From Heterotrichella gracilis (taxonomy: Eukaryota > Sar > Xanthophyceae > Tribonematales > Xanthonemataceae), in contig JAULBX010026052.1 of NCBI GenBank assembly GCA_032358255.1, positions 124,001 through 188,000 of the forward strand: 64,000 nucleotides of DNA, in the 5' to 3' direction. The translations under genes and the position numbers were made by a program. The notes below the pieces were generated by a model that was not told the DNA's origin, did not search any database, and worked only from the letters and a program-made list of their open reading frames with translations. Shown in pieces: positions 47,989-60,976 of the stretch. How positions within the stretch are numbered: the stretch's first letter is position 1; each line of letters begins with the position of its first letter.

Positions 47989-49431
47989 GCCTACCCCTTA
48001 GGGTTTAGGCTTTATCCTCCACAAATAAGGGCGGCAGGGTGGGGGCATAGCAAGCAGTGGGGTGGTACGCCTGCAAAAGGGGACGTAAGGGTGTTGGTGG
48101 CCACGCTGTGCTTATATTTATTAACCCTAAACCCTACACAGTGGGCGTATGGGTGTTGGTGGCCACGCTGTGCTTTTGATATCAGCCCTAAACCCTTCAC
48201 GGTGGGCGTCAGGGTATTGGTGCACATGCTGTGCTTATGCTGCAGGGCATGAGACCAAGCACGTGTGGCACAGTCACAGATTGGCACTCCCTGCATTCCA
48301 CTGCGTAAATTTATACCAGGTTGTGCAAGGTGCAGACTTGTGGGTTGTGGTGGAAAGTGCGCGCCGGATTTCGCAAGTTCGAACGAGCACGGACGCCAAA
48401 GGACAGGCCTGTGAGGGTTTGGGGGTGGTGTGGAGGGTGCAGGGAGGTTGCTGGGGGTGCCTCTTTACCTCGGCTGAGGAGGCCATTTATGAAAACAAGA
48501 AAGTGCAGCAGCTAAGTGCCAACATGCGTACCCCATGCAGCCCAACTGTGGTGCCGTCTGCGGCCTACAAACGCCTGGGGTTGGGCATCGAAATTGGTGG
48601 CATGCCCTATGCATGCATATGCACATTCGCACCAGGTGGGCTCCTGAAGCTGCGAGATCGGTGAGCTGAGTGAACGTGCACCTCGGCAACGTGAGCCAGG
48701 TAGCGTTGAGCAGCGCAGACGATGCAGTGGTGCTGCGAAGCCTTCGCCTCGGAAAAAGCTCCGGGCAAACGCCCTGCAAGTCGACAAAACAATCACCGAT
48801 ACGCTATCGATAGTGCCCCCAGGCTGACTGCACACCCAGCTTAGCTTGACCAAGGATGGCAACAACGCATGGACTAGGCCAAACAGTGCTGTGGGTTAGA
48901 CAGCCTGTAGCAACGCACATGCATGCATATTCCCACCAAGCAGGGACCACCCCCACTGGTCCCCAGGCCTTTGTTTTGGTGAGGGAGACCCTTTCCCGCG
49001 AATCCCCAGCCAAAACCTGACATCACTTGACAGGTGGCTCGCGGGGAAAGGCCAATTTGGCCGCGGAAACTTCAGCGGGGCTGGCGATCCAGTCTTGCTG
49101 CAACCATCCACTGCTGTTTCAGCTCTACTGGACTCCTGTTATCCGTTGCACTGCCTACCCTGATGCCATAACGCCGTCAAGGTCTGTGACAATGGCATCC
49201 TGCAAGGTTGTACTCGTTGGGTGACCTGAATTGGCAACGGATTTGCCTCGTTGCTTGTCTGATTACGCCCCAGGGATTCCCTGATGCGTAGCTCTCACAC
49301 GCCACCAGCGGCGTGGTCAGAGCGCACAGAGCCCACAGCACCCAGCCGTATGTCCTACACGGCTATCACACTAGAGCCCTGATTGGTATGGTCCATATAT
49401 TTATGCTGTGTTGAGGGAAAAGCATAGCACC
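47989..49431. promoter_or_regulatory. Divergent intergenic region, ALMT-like / IRE kinase
   Basis: About 1.4 kb between divergent starts. It holds three tandem copies of a GTGTTGGTGGCCACGCTGTG unit (48091-48113, 48153-48175, 48214-48236; period about 62 bp) joined by CCCTAAACCC motifs. Promoters for both genes are expected here. Upstream non-coding or coding exons of the ALMT-like gene may also lie here. Confidence 0.4.
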
Positions 49432-52400
49432 ATGAGTCAGCCCAAGCAGGCGAGGCAGGTGAGGCTGTCAGAGCCTGATGAAATCATTAGGCGCCAGCAG
49501 GAGCGGCTGAGCAACAACTGCGAGGCGGCAGCACCGCCCACCGCCCTCCGGTGCGCCATCCCTGGCAGCGATGAGACGGTGCGTCAACCTTGCGTTGCAT
49601 TTCATGTGGCCAGCTCTTGCCCCAGCGCCCGCGGTGCCACGTTTTTGAACCTGTGTGCAGGAGAGCACCACTCCAGAGGCGCCAATATACTACTCAGCTG
49701 GGTCATTGCCCATAGGCCGTGCGGCCTATACCGATTTGATGAAGAAGGTAAGGGATCTGTGGGCCAGCTGTATGCATCACATAGCACCCAGTTCCCTGTC
49801 GGCTGACGTCGCCTCTCTCTCTCTCTCCGGTACAGTGCGCCCCAAGTGAAGACCTGGACGACAAGTTTATCCCCAATACCACCAGTTTACCACTGGTAAG
49901 CGTGTGTTACAACGGGTGCAGCTTGTCTACCAATCCTGATCTGTTGCTGTAATGCATGTGGAACCGGTTGCAGGGGGTCAACCGGGAGCCGGCCTCGACA
50001 TCCCTTAGCCAGAAAAACAAGCTGACGAAAGCGTTTGAAAAGGCAAAAGCACAGGTATGGACCCAGTAGCCTGAAATTGGGTGCCCCCTGATCTGGAATT
50101 TTGAAATCATTGGCCACCAGCAGCCTCTCTGACTGACTGAGGCTTCACCCAACAGGTTGATAGGGAACTCCACACGCTCTGCCGAGAGGCCACCGCACTC
50201 CTCAACTCACCCACTGCCAGCTTGCAAGACAACCAGCGGGAAATCATCCAACGGTGCGCGCACACTGAACATAGGGAAGCTGTTGAGGCACAGACTTGTG
50301 AGCCACCATGGGGCTAACTGTGCCTACCCTCCCCCCCACCGCAGGGTGATTGACCTGTCCACAACATGCTTGGCAGACGAGGCGCCCCTCTTCAAATATG
50401 CAGTGCAGGAGCGAGTGGACAGCTTGGAGGTAACTCTAGCCCTAACTAACCCAACGTGTGGCGGCTACACCGCCTGATTGCTGAGCCCATATCCACCCGC
50501 GCCACTCACACCGCACGAGTATGGGCGCGATGCAGGTCATACAAGAATCAATTACAACCCTATAGAACCGTTGTTATGTATGAATGTATAGGGTATACCC
50601 AAAGCACCTGAAAACCCTAAAGCACAAGGTCATGCACCGCCTGCCACAGCGCCTGACCCGCCCGCCGCACCCCCGTAGGAAATCCGCAGGCAGTGCAGCT
50701 CGGGCATCCACCGCACCTACGTCACGCGCGCGCTGTTCATCCTCACCCGCTGCAGCAGGCTGGTGGTCACCGAGCAGCCAAGCCCAGCGGGCCCGCCAGC
50801 GGTGTTTGCCACTCAGCCGCGCGGCAAGCAAAACAAATGGCGCAGGTGCGCACGGGGACGTCTGGTAAACCCTAGAGCATGAAGGGCAGGCCCAGCGCAG
50901 GTTCTTGGGATCCTGCAAAGCACTATTGCCTAAACCCTAATGGGGTAGCTGGGATGGCGGAAGTTGTTGGTGACCCATTAAACCCTACCAACTTGGTAAA
51001 AAGGAGGGTTTAATGGGTCACCATGCATCCTGCACGTGCAGCCAGATGTGCGGCTATTCGTCCGCATGCAGTGCCAAGCAGTTGTTAATCAGGCATATGA
51101 ACCCCTAAACCATAAACCAACCCCTGAACCCACAACTAAGGGACATACTCGCGGCGCAGGTTCTCGGGTTTCCCCAACTACACGCAGAGCCGGAAGAAGG
51201 AGCGGCCGCTGCCCGAATCGCCCACCGCCTCGCCCATCTTCCGGTCAGTCACCGTGCCCTCCAGGTCCTTCAGGGAGGTGCTGCAGAGCATCCAGCAGAT
51301 GAAGCTGTCTGACAGCAAGGCGCCGCAGCAGCTGAGCCCGCTGGCCGAGTCCCCCGGCAGCCCCTCGCAAGGTATGGTAGGCAGATGCTGCACATGGCGA
51401 ATGCAGGGGTTGTGGCGGGTGGTTGTGTGCACAGCATGGCTGGCGAGGGTGGATGTGCGCGTGGCAAAACACTAGCTGCTGAGCGTGGGTTTGCATGGCC
51501 GTCCATGTGAACAACAGGTTGCATGCGCATTGGTTGCACTGCATTAGGGATGCCTCGAACAGGGGTAAGGTTGAGGATTTATTGGATGCACTGCAACATG
51601 GATGCCCCGCCGCCACATGCATGCATGCCACCGCACAGCTTGTGCGTTGGATGGTAACCGGAGGGTCGCAGTGCAGCATCGATACACATGCATGCCACTG
51701 CGCGGCCCCCATGGGCACCGCCATCCCCTCCCCATCTGCCCACTGCAGACAAAGGCTGTGATACAGTAGAAAACTGGAAAGAAATTGTTTGAAGTGAAGT
51801 AGAAACAATGTATATATAGTCATGGTCACCTCCTTGCCGCAGACTCCGACTCCATCCTGCCCCCCCTGTCAGCCACCCGGCCCACCACCAAGCCCTCCCC
51901 CCTGGGCCGACCCGTGGCCATCTCCCTTGAGCAGCAGCTGGATGAGGCCGCCACCGAGGGGGGCAGCAGCGGGCACAGCCACTCAGAGGGCGGGCACTCT
52001 GACTCCTCGCCCACCCACCACGCCACGCGCCGCAAGGGGCTGTTCTCCAAGATAAGGGGCAAGCTGCGCTCGATCGCAAAGGGGAAGTCCAGCTCCAAGC
52101 TGCATGTGCTGGGGCGCTTGGAGCTGGAGCGCGCGGGGTCGGGGTCGGTGGGCGAGGCGGCGGCGTCGGATGACGTCATGCCGGACTCGCCGTTCAGTGT
52201 GGGGACGGGGTCTGAGGATGTGGAGTCGCCCGTGCAGGGGCCGCCGCAGGACACGCCCTTTGCGGCGGCGTTCAGACGCCAGCGCATGCCGGCGGTAGGT
52301 GGAAACACATCATGTACTCAACCAGATTGGTCTGGCATGCGTCGGTGCTGTGCTGTGCAGCATTTCATTCAGTGCAATTTTTTACTGTGCTCGGCCATCT

Positions 52401-55400
52401 GTGTGCCATGGCATGCATATGTGCACCTTTGCGCTGAGCATGCCGTTTCCAGATCCTGGGCTGCACATGTCGCACCTGTGGACACATGATGTTACAGGTG
52501 GTGCACCTTGTAGCACATTCACTGCACATAATGCACCCCTCAGCCTACGCCATGCTCTCCTTAGCGAAGGCGCATGCATTAACCCTCCCCTCCCCTTCAC
52601 CCCACCTTCTCCCCCCTGCAGCGCCAGTTTTCAGAGCCCCAGCTGCGGCGCTTGGTGGAGACCGCCGACTCGCCCAGCTCGCCCAAAACCATGTCGCGCG
52701 TGCCCTCCCTTCCCTCGCTCTCCGATGCCGTCTCCACCCCCCTGCGGGTGCCCTCCCGCCTGGGATTGCCCACCAGCCCCGGGAGCAGCAGCGGGGTGAT
52801 GTCGCCCTGCGCGGCGGTGGTGTGCCGGATCTGTGAGGAGCGCATCCCGCAGGACATGCTTGAGCGCCACTCCACCATCTGCGCGGCGCTGGATGAGCTG
52901 ATGGGGGAGCACCCGGGGGTGGATGCGCGGCTGACCATGTGCGTGGGGGGTGGCTGGTGGGGTGGGGTGTTGGAGTTGATGGCGGGGTTGGATTTATGAG
53001 GTGGAATTAGTGTGGGTGGGCATTGGTGAAACGGCAGGGAGTAGCCGTAATTTTTATGTATGGCATGTACATGGTGCATGAAGTTCATTACAGGCGAAAA
53101 TGTACGTACATTGCATTGGGTAGGCCACATGGCAATGCATGCATGGGCTGCCTGTCACCTTCTCAGGGTGCCCCGCAACCCTAAATCCTTAACTCCAAAC
53201 CCTGTGCATTCAGCACCATAAACCCTATCCCTGTGCATGCAGCATCGCCAACGCCATCGACGAGCAGGTCCCCCACGAGCCGCAGCAGGACTGGGAGCAC
53301 GACCTGTGGAGCCTGTACGTGTGTGCGCGCACGGCAGCGGCGGCGCAGCCCGACGGGACCCCACGCCCCATCCACACATGCCAGGTGCGCACGGGGCAAA
53401 CCACCCTGCATGCATCAATACCGCAGCTAGCGTACAATGTGCTTGTGAGGGCAAATTAGTCCACCCATGCACTTTCCTTGCACCATATGAATGGGGTTGC
53501 TTCTAGCACAAATACGGGGTCAATCGCTTAGTCCTGGAGAGAATTGGAACCTCTGCAGCACTACCACACCAAGCACCTCTACAGGAACAGGCAACTCCTG
53601 ACTGCATTCCATGCATTCTGACTTTACACCATGCATGTTGACCTCCCCCCGGCCTCAACCCGCCCTCGCACCCCCCGCAGGAGGTCCAGCAGCAAATCCG
53701 CGCCCTCATGGCGCACCTGGAGACCTCTGCGCAGACCTTTGTGGACGTGGACGTGCTCAACTTTGCGCACCGGCTCCTGCGCCTGGTGGCGGAGAAGGTG
53801 GACGAGCTGCGCCTGGCATTCGGCAGCGGCACAGCCGGCCGGGGGTCGGAGGCAGGGTCCTCAGGCGGCTCAACACCCCTTGGCCCCGCTCCGCCACATG
53901 CCGCGCCAGCCGCGATTTGCATTGAGGACTTTGATATTCTCAAGCCGATCAGCCGCGGCGCGTTTGGGCGCGTGTATTTGGCCAAGAAGCGGGCCACCGG
54001 GGATTTGTTTGCCATCAAGGTCATGCGCAAGGCCGACCTGGTGCGCAAGAACATGGTGCAGAGCGTGCGCAACGAGCGCAACATTCTGGCCATGGCCAAC
54101 AACCCCTTTGTGGTGAGTGCGGGGTATTGGGGTATTGGGGTTTTAAGGTTTAGTAACTAGGGTTTAGATGGTGGGTGCAATATTCTGGCCATGGCCAACA
54201 ACCCCTTCGTGGTGAGTGCGGGGCGCACGGTTTTAGGGTTTAATCCCTAGGGTGTTTAGATGGTGGGGGCAACATACTGGCCATGGCCAACAACCCCTTT
54301 GTGGTGAGTGCGGGGTGCAGGGTTTTAAGGGTTCATAACTTGGGGTTAAGATGGGGAGTGCACACATGCTGGCGAGCTGTGGCAGGGCGGATGTGGTGCA
54401 TGTGGTGGGCACATGTGCATGGTGCATGTGATGGTGAGCATGGTACGGTGCGCATGTTCATGATGCATGTGTATGGTGGGCTTGGGCGGGGGTGACACAC
54501 CCTGCATTGGGCCCCTCATGCATGGATGAGGATTTGGGTGTGTATCACCATGCATGCATGCGCACCCTCACCATCTTGACACACCCTTTCATCATGCATG
54601 CATGCATCCATGCGCATCAACACATTGGTCCACCCTGCATGATGCATGCATGCGCTTACCCCCCCCCTTCCTTGCGCCACCTGGCCACATGCACCCCAAC
54701 ACACACACCTGCACAACAAAGGATCCGAAAACCTGACCGCCTAACCTACCCCCCAGGTCCGCTTCTACTACAGCTTCACCAGCCGCGAGAACCTGTACAT
54801 CGTGATGGAGTACCTGAGCGGGGGGGACTGCTACTCCCTGCTGCGCATGATGGGCGCGCTGGACGAGGAGGTGGCGCGGCTTTACATCGCGGAGACCGTG
54901 CTGGCGCTGGAGTACTGCCACACGCAGGTTGGGAGATGGTGTGGGCAAGGGGGCGATGCATGTGTTTGCCCAATGCGCTGGTTGAAGACCAGGCTGGGCA
55001 ATAGAAAAGTCAAATTCATAATGTCCAATGCGCATGCTCAAGACCAGGCTGTGTAGTATTGCATGTAAATCACAATCATCATCAGTTTGCTTGCTTGCGG
55101 CAGTAAGACAACAGTGGATTGAAATTTATTGAATTGAGAATAGAACCCCTGTTTTGCCACCCGCAGGGCATCATCCACCGCGACCTCAAGCCCGACAACC
55201 TGCTGGTGGGTGGCAATGGCCACGTCAAGCTCACAGACTTTGGACTATCGTGCTTCGGGGTGGTGGAGACCGACTTTGGCCCCGCGCCCATGGTGCTGGA
55301 CACAGACAGCGGCACCAGCACGCCGCAGAGCGGCTCCGCGCCGACGTCGCCGCGCCGCATGTCGGCCGCCGCCGAGCGCGCCGAGTCGGCGCTGCGCATG

Positions 55401-58186
55401 TCGCGGTTCTCGGAGGACGGGCGCAAGCGGCTGCCGTCGCTGGTGTCGGAATCCTCGGAGCCCCTGTCCCCGACCTTGGGATCCCCAAAGCTGCGGCTGA
55501 GCAAGGAGGATCCCAAGCGCGCGGTGGGCACCCCCGACTACCTGGCCCCCGAGCTGCTGCTGGGGACCGGGCACGGTCCCGAGGCGGATTGGTGGTCCCT
55601 GGGAGCCATCCTGTATGAGTTCACGGTGGGGCGGCCGCCCTTCAGCGCCGATACCCCCGAGGAGATTTTTGACAACATCCTGGACCGGCGCATTGAGTGG
55701 CCCGGGGAGGAGGACATGTCTGCCGAGTGCAGGGACCTCATTGACAAGCTGCTCACCAACGACCCCATGCAGCGCCTGGGCCACAGGTGAGGAAACCCTA
55801 CCAAAAGCCTTGCACAAACCCTGCGCATGTGCACCGCAAGCATGGCAGGTGCTTGCATGGCGGCCTGCGCAATACTGACCCCATGCAGCGCCTGGGCCAC
55901 AGTCGAGGAACTCCTATCAAACCCACTAGCTTGATCACCATTCCCTTTTTAAGCAATTTAAATCCCTAGCCAGCATTGCGCATGATAATCCCTCCAAAAT
56001 CCATGCACAAATATGGGCCACCCTTGCCCTAAACCCTGAATTTCCCCTGCCCAGGGGCGCCGGCGACATCAAGATGCACCCCTGGTTCGCCGGCATCGAC
56101 TGGGCCACCCTTGCACGCACCAAGGCCGCCTTCATCCCCTCGCTGGACCACGAGGCCGACACCTCCTACTTCTTCCCCAAGCCGGTGTCCCAGATGTCAA
56201 TGGCAATGGACATTGAGCCATCAAGCAGGTGCGGAGAACGCACGAAGCCCACAACCCTGAAGAAACCTACGCCATGTGCTTGCTCTAGGCTTGAATGCTT
56301 AAATTGACATCATGCTGAGAGTAGTCGTTGGGAAACATTCATTCGAATTTAGGACTACATCAATGAACCGTGAAAAGAGAAGGCAGGAAGAAAAAGAGTA
56401 ATAAGAAAAACAAAACGCTTGCATCCTTCAGATGGCGCCATGATCAGCCCCCGCTCTAAACCACCTAAACCCTGCCCTAAACCCTCCATCCCCTTCCCCC
56501 AGGAGCGAGGACGGCGCCGTGCTGAGCCCGCGCCTCAGCTTCAGCCGCGGCGGCAGCAGCAACCTGAGCCTCAACCTGCACCGGGCCGCCTCCTCGCGCA
56601 GCTCCAAGTCCCTGTCCATGCTGGTGGGCAGGAGCACCAGCAGGGCGGCGCTGCAGTTTGAGGAGGCGGGGGGTGGGGGGGCCAGCGAGTGGGCCAGCGG
56701 GGCCTCCAGCCCCACGTGCAGCCATGCGTCCCTGCAGGTGGGTGGGGGTGGGGGGTGGGGATTGGGGGTAACAAGGTGGTGTGCATGGGCGTGGTCTTGG
56801 AGGTGGGGTGTGTGGGTGAATGGCCAGGGGGGGCAGTGGGGGGGGTGGCTTTTGGGTTGAGCAGGCATTAGGGCCAGGAGCTGGTGCAACACACCATCTC
56901 AGCTTGTGCAGCAGCAGCATTGGCAGCCTTTCTTGCATGTATCCTGGTCAGCACAATTCCAGACCAGGAGTGCATGGTGTGTCGATTGCACTTTGCACAT
57001 GGCACACTCGGAAGGGTATGGCAGGGCCACAGTGCAACAAAAGTTACAACAAGCGTTAGGGGCTGACACCGCTTCCCTTTTTGCCGCAGGCCGAGGTCTC
57101 TGACCTGGGTACCCGCCCGGGCACAAGTGAAGCGCCCCGGGATGGCTTGCACGGCGACGCCGATCTTCAGGACATGCAGGATGGGGCCAGTGAGGCTGCT
57201 GCGGCTGGCTTTGGGTTTGCTGCCGGGGGCGGGTTTGGGTTCGCGGCCAGCGGTGGGTTTGGGTTTGAGAAGGGCGGCAGGGGGGGTGAGGAGGGCGACG
57301 GTGAAGGGGAGGAGTTTGACGGGGATGAGCTGGACCGCACCGACTTCTATGACTTCAGCTACAAGGTGAGCTGGAATGGAAGTGAGAAATAGATTGCGCA
57401 GCGCGTGTACAGTTTAGGGAGGGGCTAAGGGGCGGGTGTGCCTGGTACAAGCTTGAGCCACTGTGCCTGGATTATTACTATTACACTATTATTACAAACG
57501 TGGATTACTATTATTATATTTATCACTGTGCCTGGATTGCACCTGTGTAGTTACATGCCAGTGATCTCTTGCAGCAACATCATCATCATAGTGGCTGGAA
57601 AAGGGGGTTGTTACCAAAGACCGCAAGGCCAGATGGCGCATGGCTCTGACCTCCCCTTGCCCCCCTTGCGCAGAACGTCAACCTGCTTGCGGAGCACAAC
57701 CTGGAGGCGCTGCGAAGAGCCTTTGCGCGCCAGGGCCAGTCCAACGCCGAGGAGGGCACCGAGGGCTTGGGGCAAGACTCGTTCAACGCCATCCCCGTGA
57801 TACCGCCCGGCATGCTCGGCAGCTCGTCCGCGGCTGTCGCTGCGCCCACCTCTAATGTGGGGGGGTATGACAGGGATCTCCAGGCGGTGCACGACGCATT
57901 CCACTCCCCCCCCTCTGACGCGGCGCACGCGGCAAGTGTGGGCGGGTATGGCATGGCAGCCGCTTCCGGTGCAATGCCCCAGGCGGTCCACCACTCCCCC
58001 ACCTCCGGCCTAGTGCATGAGGCGTTTTGCTCCCCCCTCAGGCCCAGCTTGGACCTGGATTTGGGCACTGCGCCTGGGCGATACAGCGTGGATGAGGTCC
58101 TGCCCACGCGCCTGCACCACATCCTGTCCAACGACAGCGAGGTGTCGCAGGGGGATGAGATGGCGGACCTCATGCGCACCATCTAG
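49432..58186 (+). CDS. AGC protein kinase of the plant IRE/IREH1 (MAST-like) family
   Basis: Eighteen exons: 49432-49578, 49661-49747, 49836-49895, 49974-50054, 50156-50253, 50345-50429, 50679-50845, 51160-51371, 51843-52294, 52622-52938, 53243-53384, 53681-54112, 54757-54927, 55167-55786, 56055-56228, 56503-56737, 57090-57365, 57674-58186; 1422 codons plus TAG. A long Ser/Pro-rich N-terminal region precedes a C2HC finger (Cys531, Cys534, His546, Cys550; [16 protein letters not shown]), the mark of IRE-type kinases, then a helical stretch. Kinase from about 700: RGAFGRV, Lys729 in FAIKVM, Glu748, HRDLKPDN (Asp823), DFG (841-843), APE (944-946). About 100 residues between DFG and APE form the long activation-segment insert of this family. 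The C-terminus has GFGFAAGG-type repeats. Plant relatives control polarised growth and microtubules; the role here is inferred. Confidence 0.94.
54173..54316 (+). repeat. Two intronic copies of IRE-kinase exon 12 tail
   Basis: The end of exon 12 with its GTGAGTGCGGGG donor (54075-54125) recurs at 54173-54225 and 54267-54316, nearly exact. Both are followed by TTTTAGGGTTTAA-like sequence. Confidence 0.92.
55876..55910 (+). repeat. Intronic copy of IRE-kinase exon 14 tail
   Basis: About 30 bp repeat the end of exon 14 (55758-55790). In the copy the donor GT has become GTCGAGG with the splice position altered. Confidence 0.8.
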
Positions 58187-59254
58187 GCCGGACCTGGGGG
58201 AGAGAAAACCCTGTGCGGTGGCTGTGAAGACCCTAATCAGTGCGGCAAGATTGTGGGAGGTGGGTGGGGAGTGGGGTTGGATCAGGGGTGGTGTATATAA
58301 AGTATTGGTGTTGCAGGGTGTTGCGCTCTCTGGCGCAGGGTGGGCGGGATTTTAGGGGGTCCGACTTGATCGGTGATTAGGGTCAGTCGTCTGCAAGGGG
58401 CCCATTTTTTCGGTAGTGTTGAGCTGCAAGGCGCACTGTCATGCAATTGCGGGTAGCACACAACAGTTTTGATAGGAGCGACTGGTGTAGCACATGCTGC
58501 CCCATTGTATGGGGTTTGCAACGCATGCATGATTATAACTCAATGCAATTTTGGACGCCTCTTTTGGCGCAATGCTCTGCATTGAACGCCTGCACAGGCT
58601 GAGGCTTGCATATAGCATGTGGTGCCATGTGGGTGGAATTTATTGGTCAGTTGTGAGAGATACGCTTCAGGCAAAGTTGGGCCCAGGTGCCTAGCTTGCA
58701 TTCCAGTCCACAACTGTCAGCTTTTTTTCTGTGTTTTGATGCTCCTTTTACCCTTAGGGTACATTTCGCGGTGGTGTCGTTTGGCCAACTGCCCAACAGC
58801 AGCTCAGATTATTTGAGTTACAGTATTCGAGTCAAAGCGGTCACAGAAATTCCTTTCCTGTTCACTAATTGACAGACAGACAGACAGACATAGACTGACA
58901 GGAATCTGAGAGGACATACTGAAAGTGTTGCGATTGCCACAAACGTGTTTTGGAAAACTGCAGCATATTTGTGTGCACTCGAGCTTGTGAGGTACAGACA
59001 ACTAGACTACTTGATTCTTGTCAAGGACTTTGTAACTACTCTGCTCCTAGCACTGTATATACTGGCTGGCTGTGTAACATCTAGGTAGCTGGTTTACTGA
59101 GCCTACAACTAGCGTTTCAATGGCAAGTTGTGCTGTTGTAATACACAGCTTCTTCACAACGTGTCACGTCATGTGTACAGCGGCTGCTCCACCAATGTGA
59201 ATGCCCCTTCAGCAGTTGCGGAGGGTGTTTGCTGAGCGATGAGGTCAAGTGTGG
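58187..59254. other. Intergenic region between convergent genes
   Basis: About 1.07 kb between two 3' ends. It contains a GACA tetranucleotide run at 58871-58890 and TGTAA motifs near 59026 and 59136, suitable as poly(A) signals for either gene. No coding region supported. Confidence 0.45.
58871..58890. repeat. GACA microsatellite
   Basis: Five perfect tandem GACA units. Confidence 0.95.
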
Positions 59255-60323
59255 CTACTTCACGCACACAGCATTGCAGCCACCACAATAGTTGGCCGTG
59301 CATGTCGTCCCTGTGAGGCAGGTGGTGTAGATGCAGGGGTCCACGAGGCAGTTGTAGATTGCCACGCCTTTGGGGCACCCGCACGTTGGGGCACAGCTGT
59401 TGCAGCGGTCAGGAGAGCAGACCTGCCCAAAGGGGCACTGGTGGCTGGCACAGGTGGTTGCCTTGGTGCAGTTCTTGGGTGACAGCTTGGTTTTGGAGCA
59501 GACACAAGTGGGCTTGCAGTCGTTGCATGAGGATATGGCGCACGTCTGGCCCTTGGCACACTTCCAGGACTTGGGGCAGGACTTCTTGGTGCAGAGCTTG
59601 GGGGTGTTGCCGTTAGGGCACTTGCAGCTTGGGGCACACTGCTTGCGCGGGTCTTCCACGCACTTGACCCCTTCGCCGCCAATGCACTTGACTGTCGCGC
59701 ACCTTTGGTTTGTGCAGGTGCTTATATCTGCAGCAAGTGTGGCGTTAGCAAAGCAAAGTATTGGCTCTAGCAAAGCGGCTTGCCATCGTGGCAACAAGCA
59801 CTTGGGTTTTCCGACAAGTGCCCACCAGGCATACTAGTACTGTCAGTTGCTTGGCTTGGGGCACAAATTTGTGGCGAGCAAAAATGGTAGCGGACTAGTA
59901 GCTCAGTACACAGGAGGAAAACACCGATGGCAATGTTCGTGTTCCGCCTGGTGGCATCATCAGCGACACGTAGTGGCACACCCCACACTAGGATCTGGTC
60001 AGCAGTATCGTGGAACTAGGTGCAAGACCCACCTGGCGTCAGCTGACGCAGCAGCTCGCGGGCTGACCTGCGAGAGCCAAGTTGCAAATGTCACCATGCC
60101 ACAAGTGGGCAAGTACCTTAGGGAATTAATCTCAGGGGCCCTTTTCAACGCATCACGGGCCTGTTCAGCATATCACAAGGAAAACAAGTGAAACACACCT
60201 GTGGAGCTCGGTTGCTTCGATCGTCTCGTGTTCTGCCCCATCAACCATGGTTTGCTGGCAGCTGACTTGGGAGAGCGCCAGCACCAACAGGGCAACAAAC
60301 GCGAGAAGCTGCATCCTTGCCAT
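59255..60323 (-). CDS. Secreted Cys-rich repeat protein
   Basis: Three exons on minus: 60199-60323, 60033-60067, 59255-59727; 210 codons plus TGA, phases 2 then 1. A signal peptide (LLAFVALLVLALSQVSC, about 4-22) leads into a short acidic stretch and the 35-bp micro-exon 2 (SARELLRQLTP). Exon 3 encodes 157 residues with 30 Cys in four tandem repeats; repeats two to four follow C-x4-C-x4/5-C-x5-C-x4-C-x2-C-x3-C(-x-C), for example CTKKSCPKSWKCAKGQTC. The fully disulfide-bonded layout suggests an extracellular or cell-wall protein. It resembles small Cys-repeat modules (VWC/TIL-like spacing) but I cannot name the family. Without exon 2 the frame of exon 3 does not fit, which supports the micro-exon. 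Confidence 0.85.
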
Positions 60324-60976
60324 GGCTGTACTTGGTGTTTTAGACAGCATATATTGAGACCTTTTAAAGCAAGCACCACGAGCGAGTGCGCACAACTCGG
60401 CGTCGATAAGACCGAGGAATGAACGAAGGCGATATTCCCCCTCTAGAGGAAAAGACTGGACCTGACGAAGTCTGTTCTACCTAAATACTTGCAACGTGTC
60501 AATGCCCGTCCACTGGTATCTTGCAACGTGGAGATGGGTTTGACTGTTGTTGGGCAATGGATACTGTACTTGTTGCCAACTGGCACAAAGGCCAACTGGC
60601 ACGAAGGCACCCAGTGCCCGTGCCCACTTATGCATGCAAATAGAATGCATGCACTTTCCGTTCGGCAGGCAACCAGCCAAAGGCTGCGCTCTCAACCATC
60701 ACAAGCTTAAAGTCAGCAACGTTCCTTTTCCTCCGTGTCAAGTGGTAGTGCTTTCCAGTGCAGTATCTGACGAACTTCACAAGCATAACAACCACTTTGC
60801 ATTCCATTTCACACAAACACCCACTTGTTAAACAGAAATAGCACTCCTTGCTCTACCTGATAATCCTTAGAATACTGGATTTGTGCTACAACCAGTGCTA
60901 ACAAGCATCTGCCCCTGGTTGAACCGTCACCAACCTTGCAGGGTTGTTTGAGTGTTTGGAAACACTTGGTCTTGCA
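60324..60976. promoter_or_regulatory. Divergent intergenic region, Cys-rich gene / TFIIB
   Basis: About 650 bp between divergent starts; both promoters expected. No identifiable element. Confidence 0.35.
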
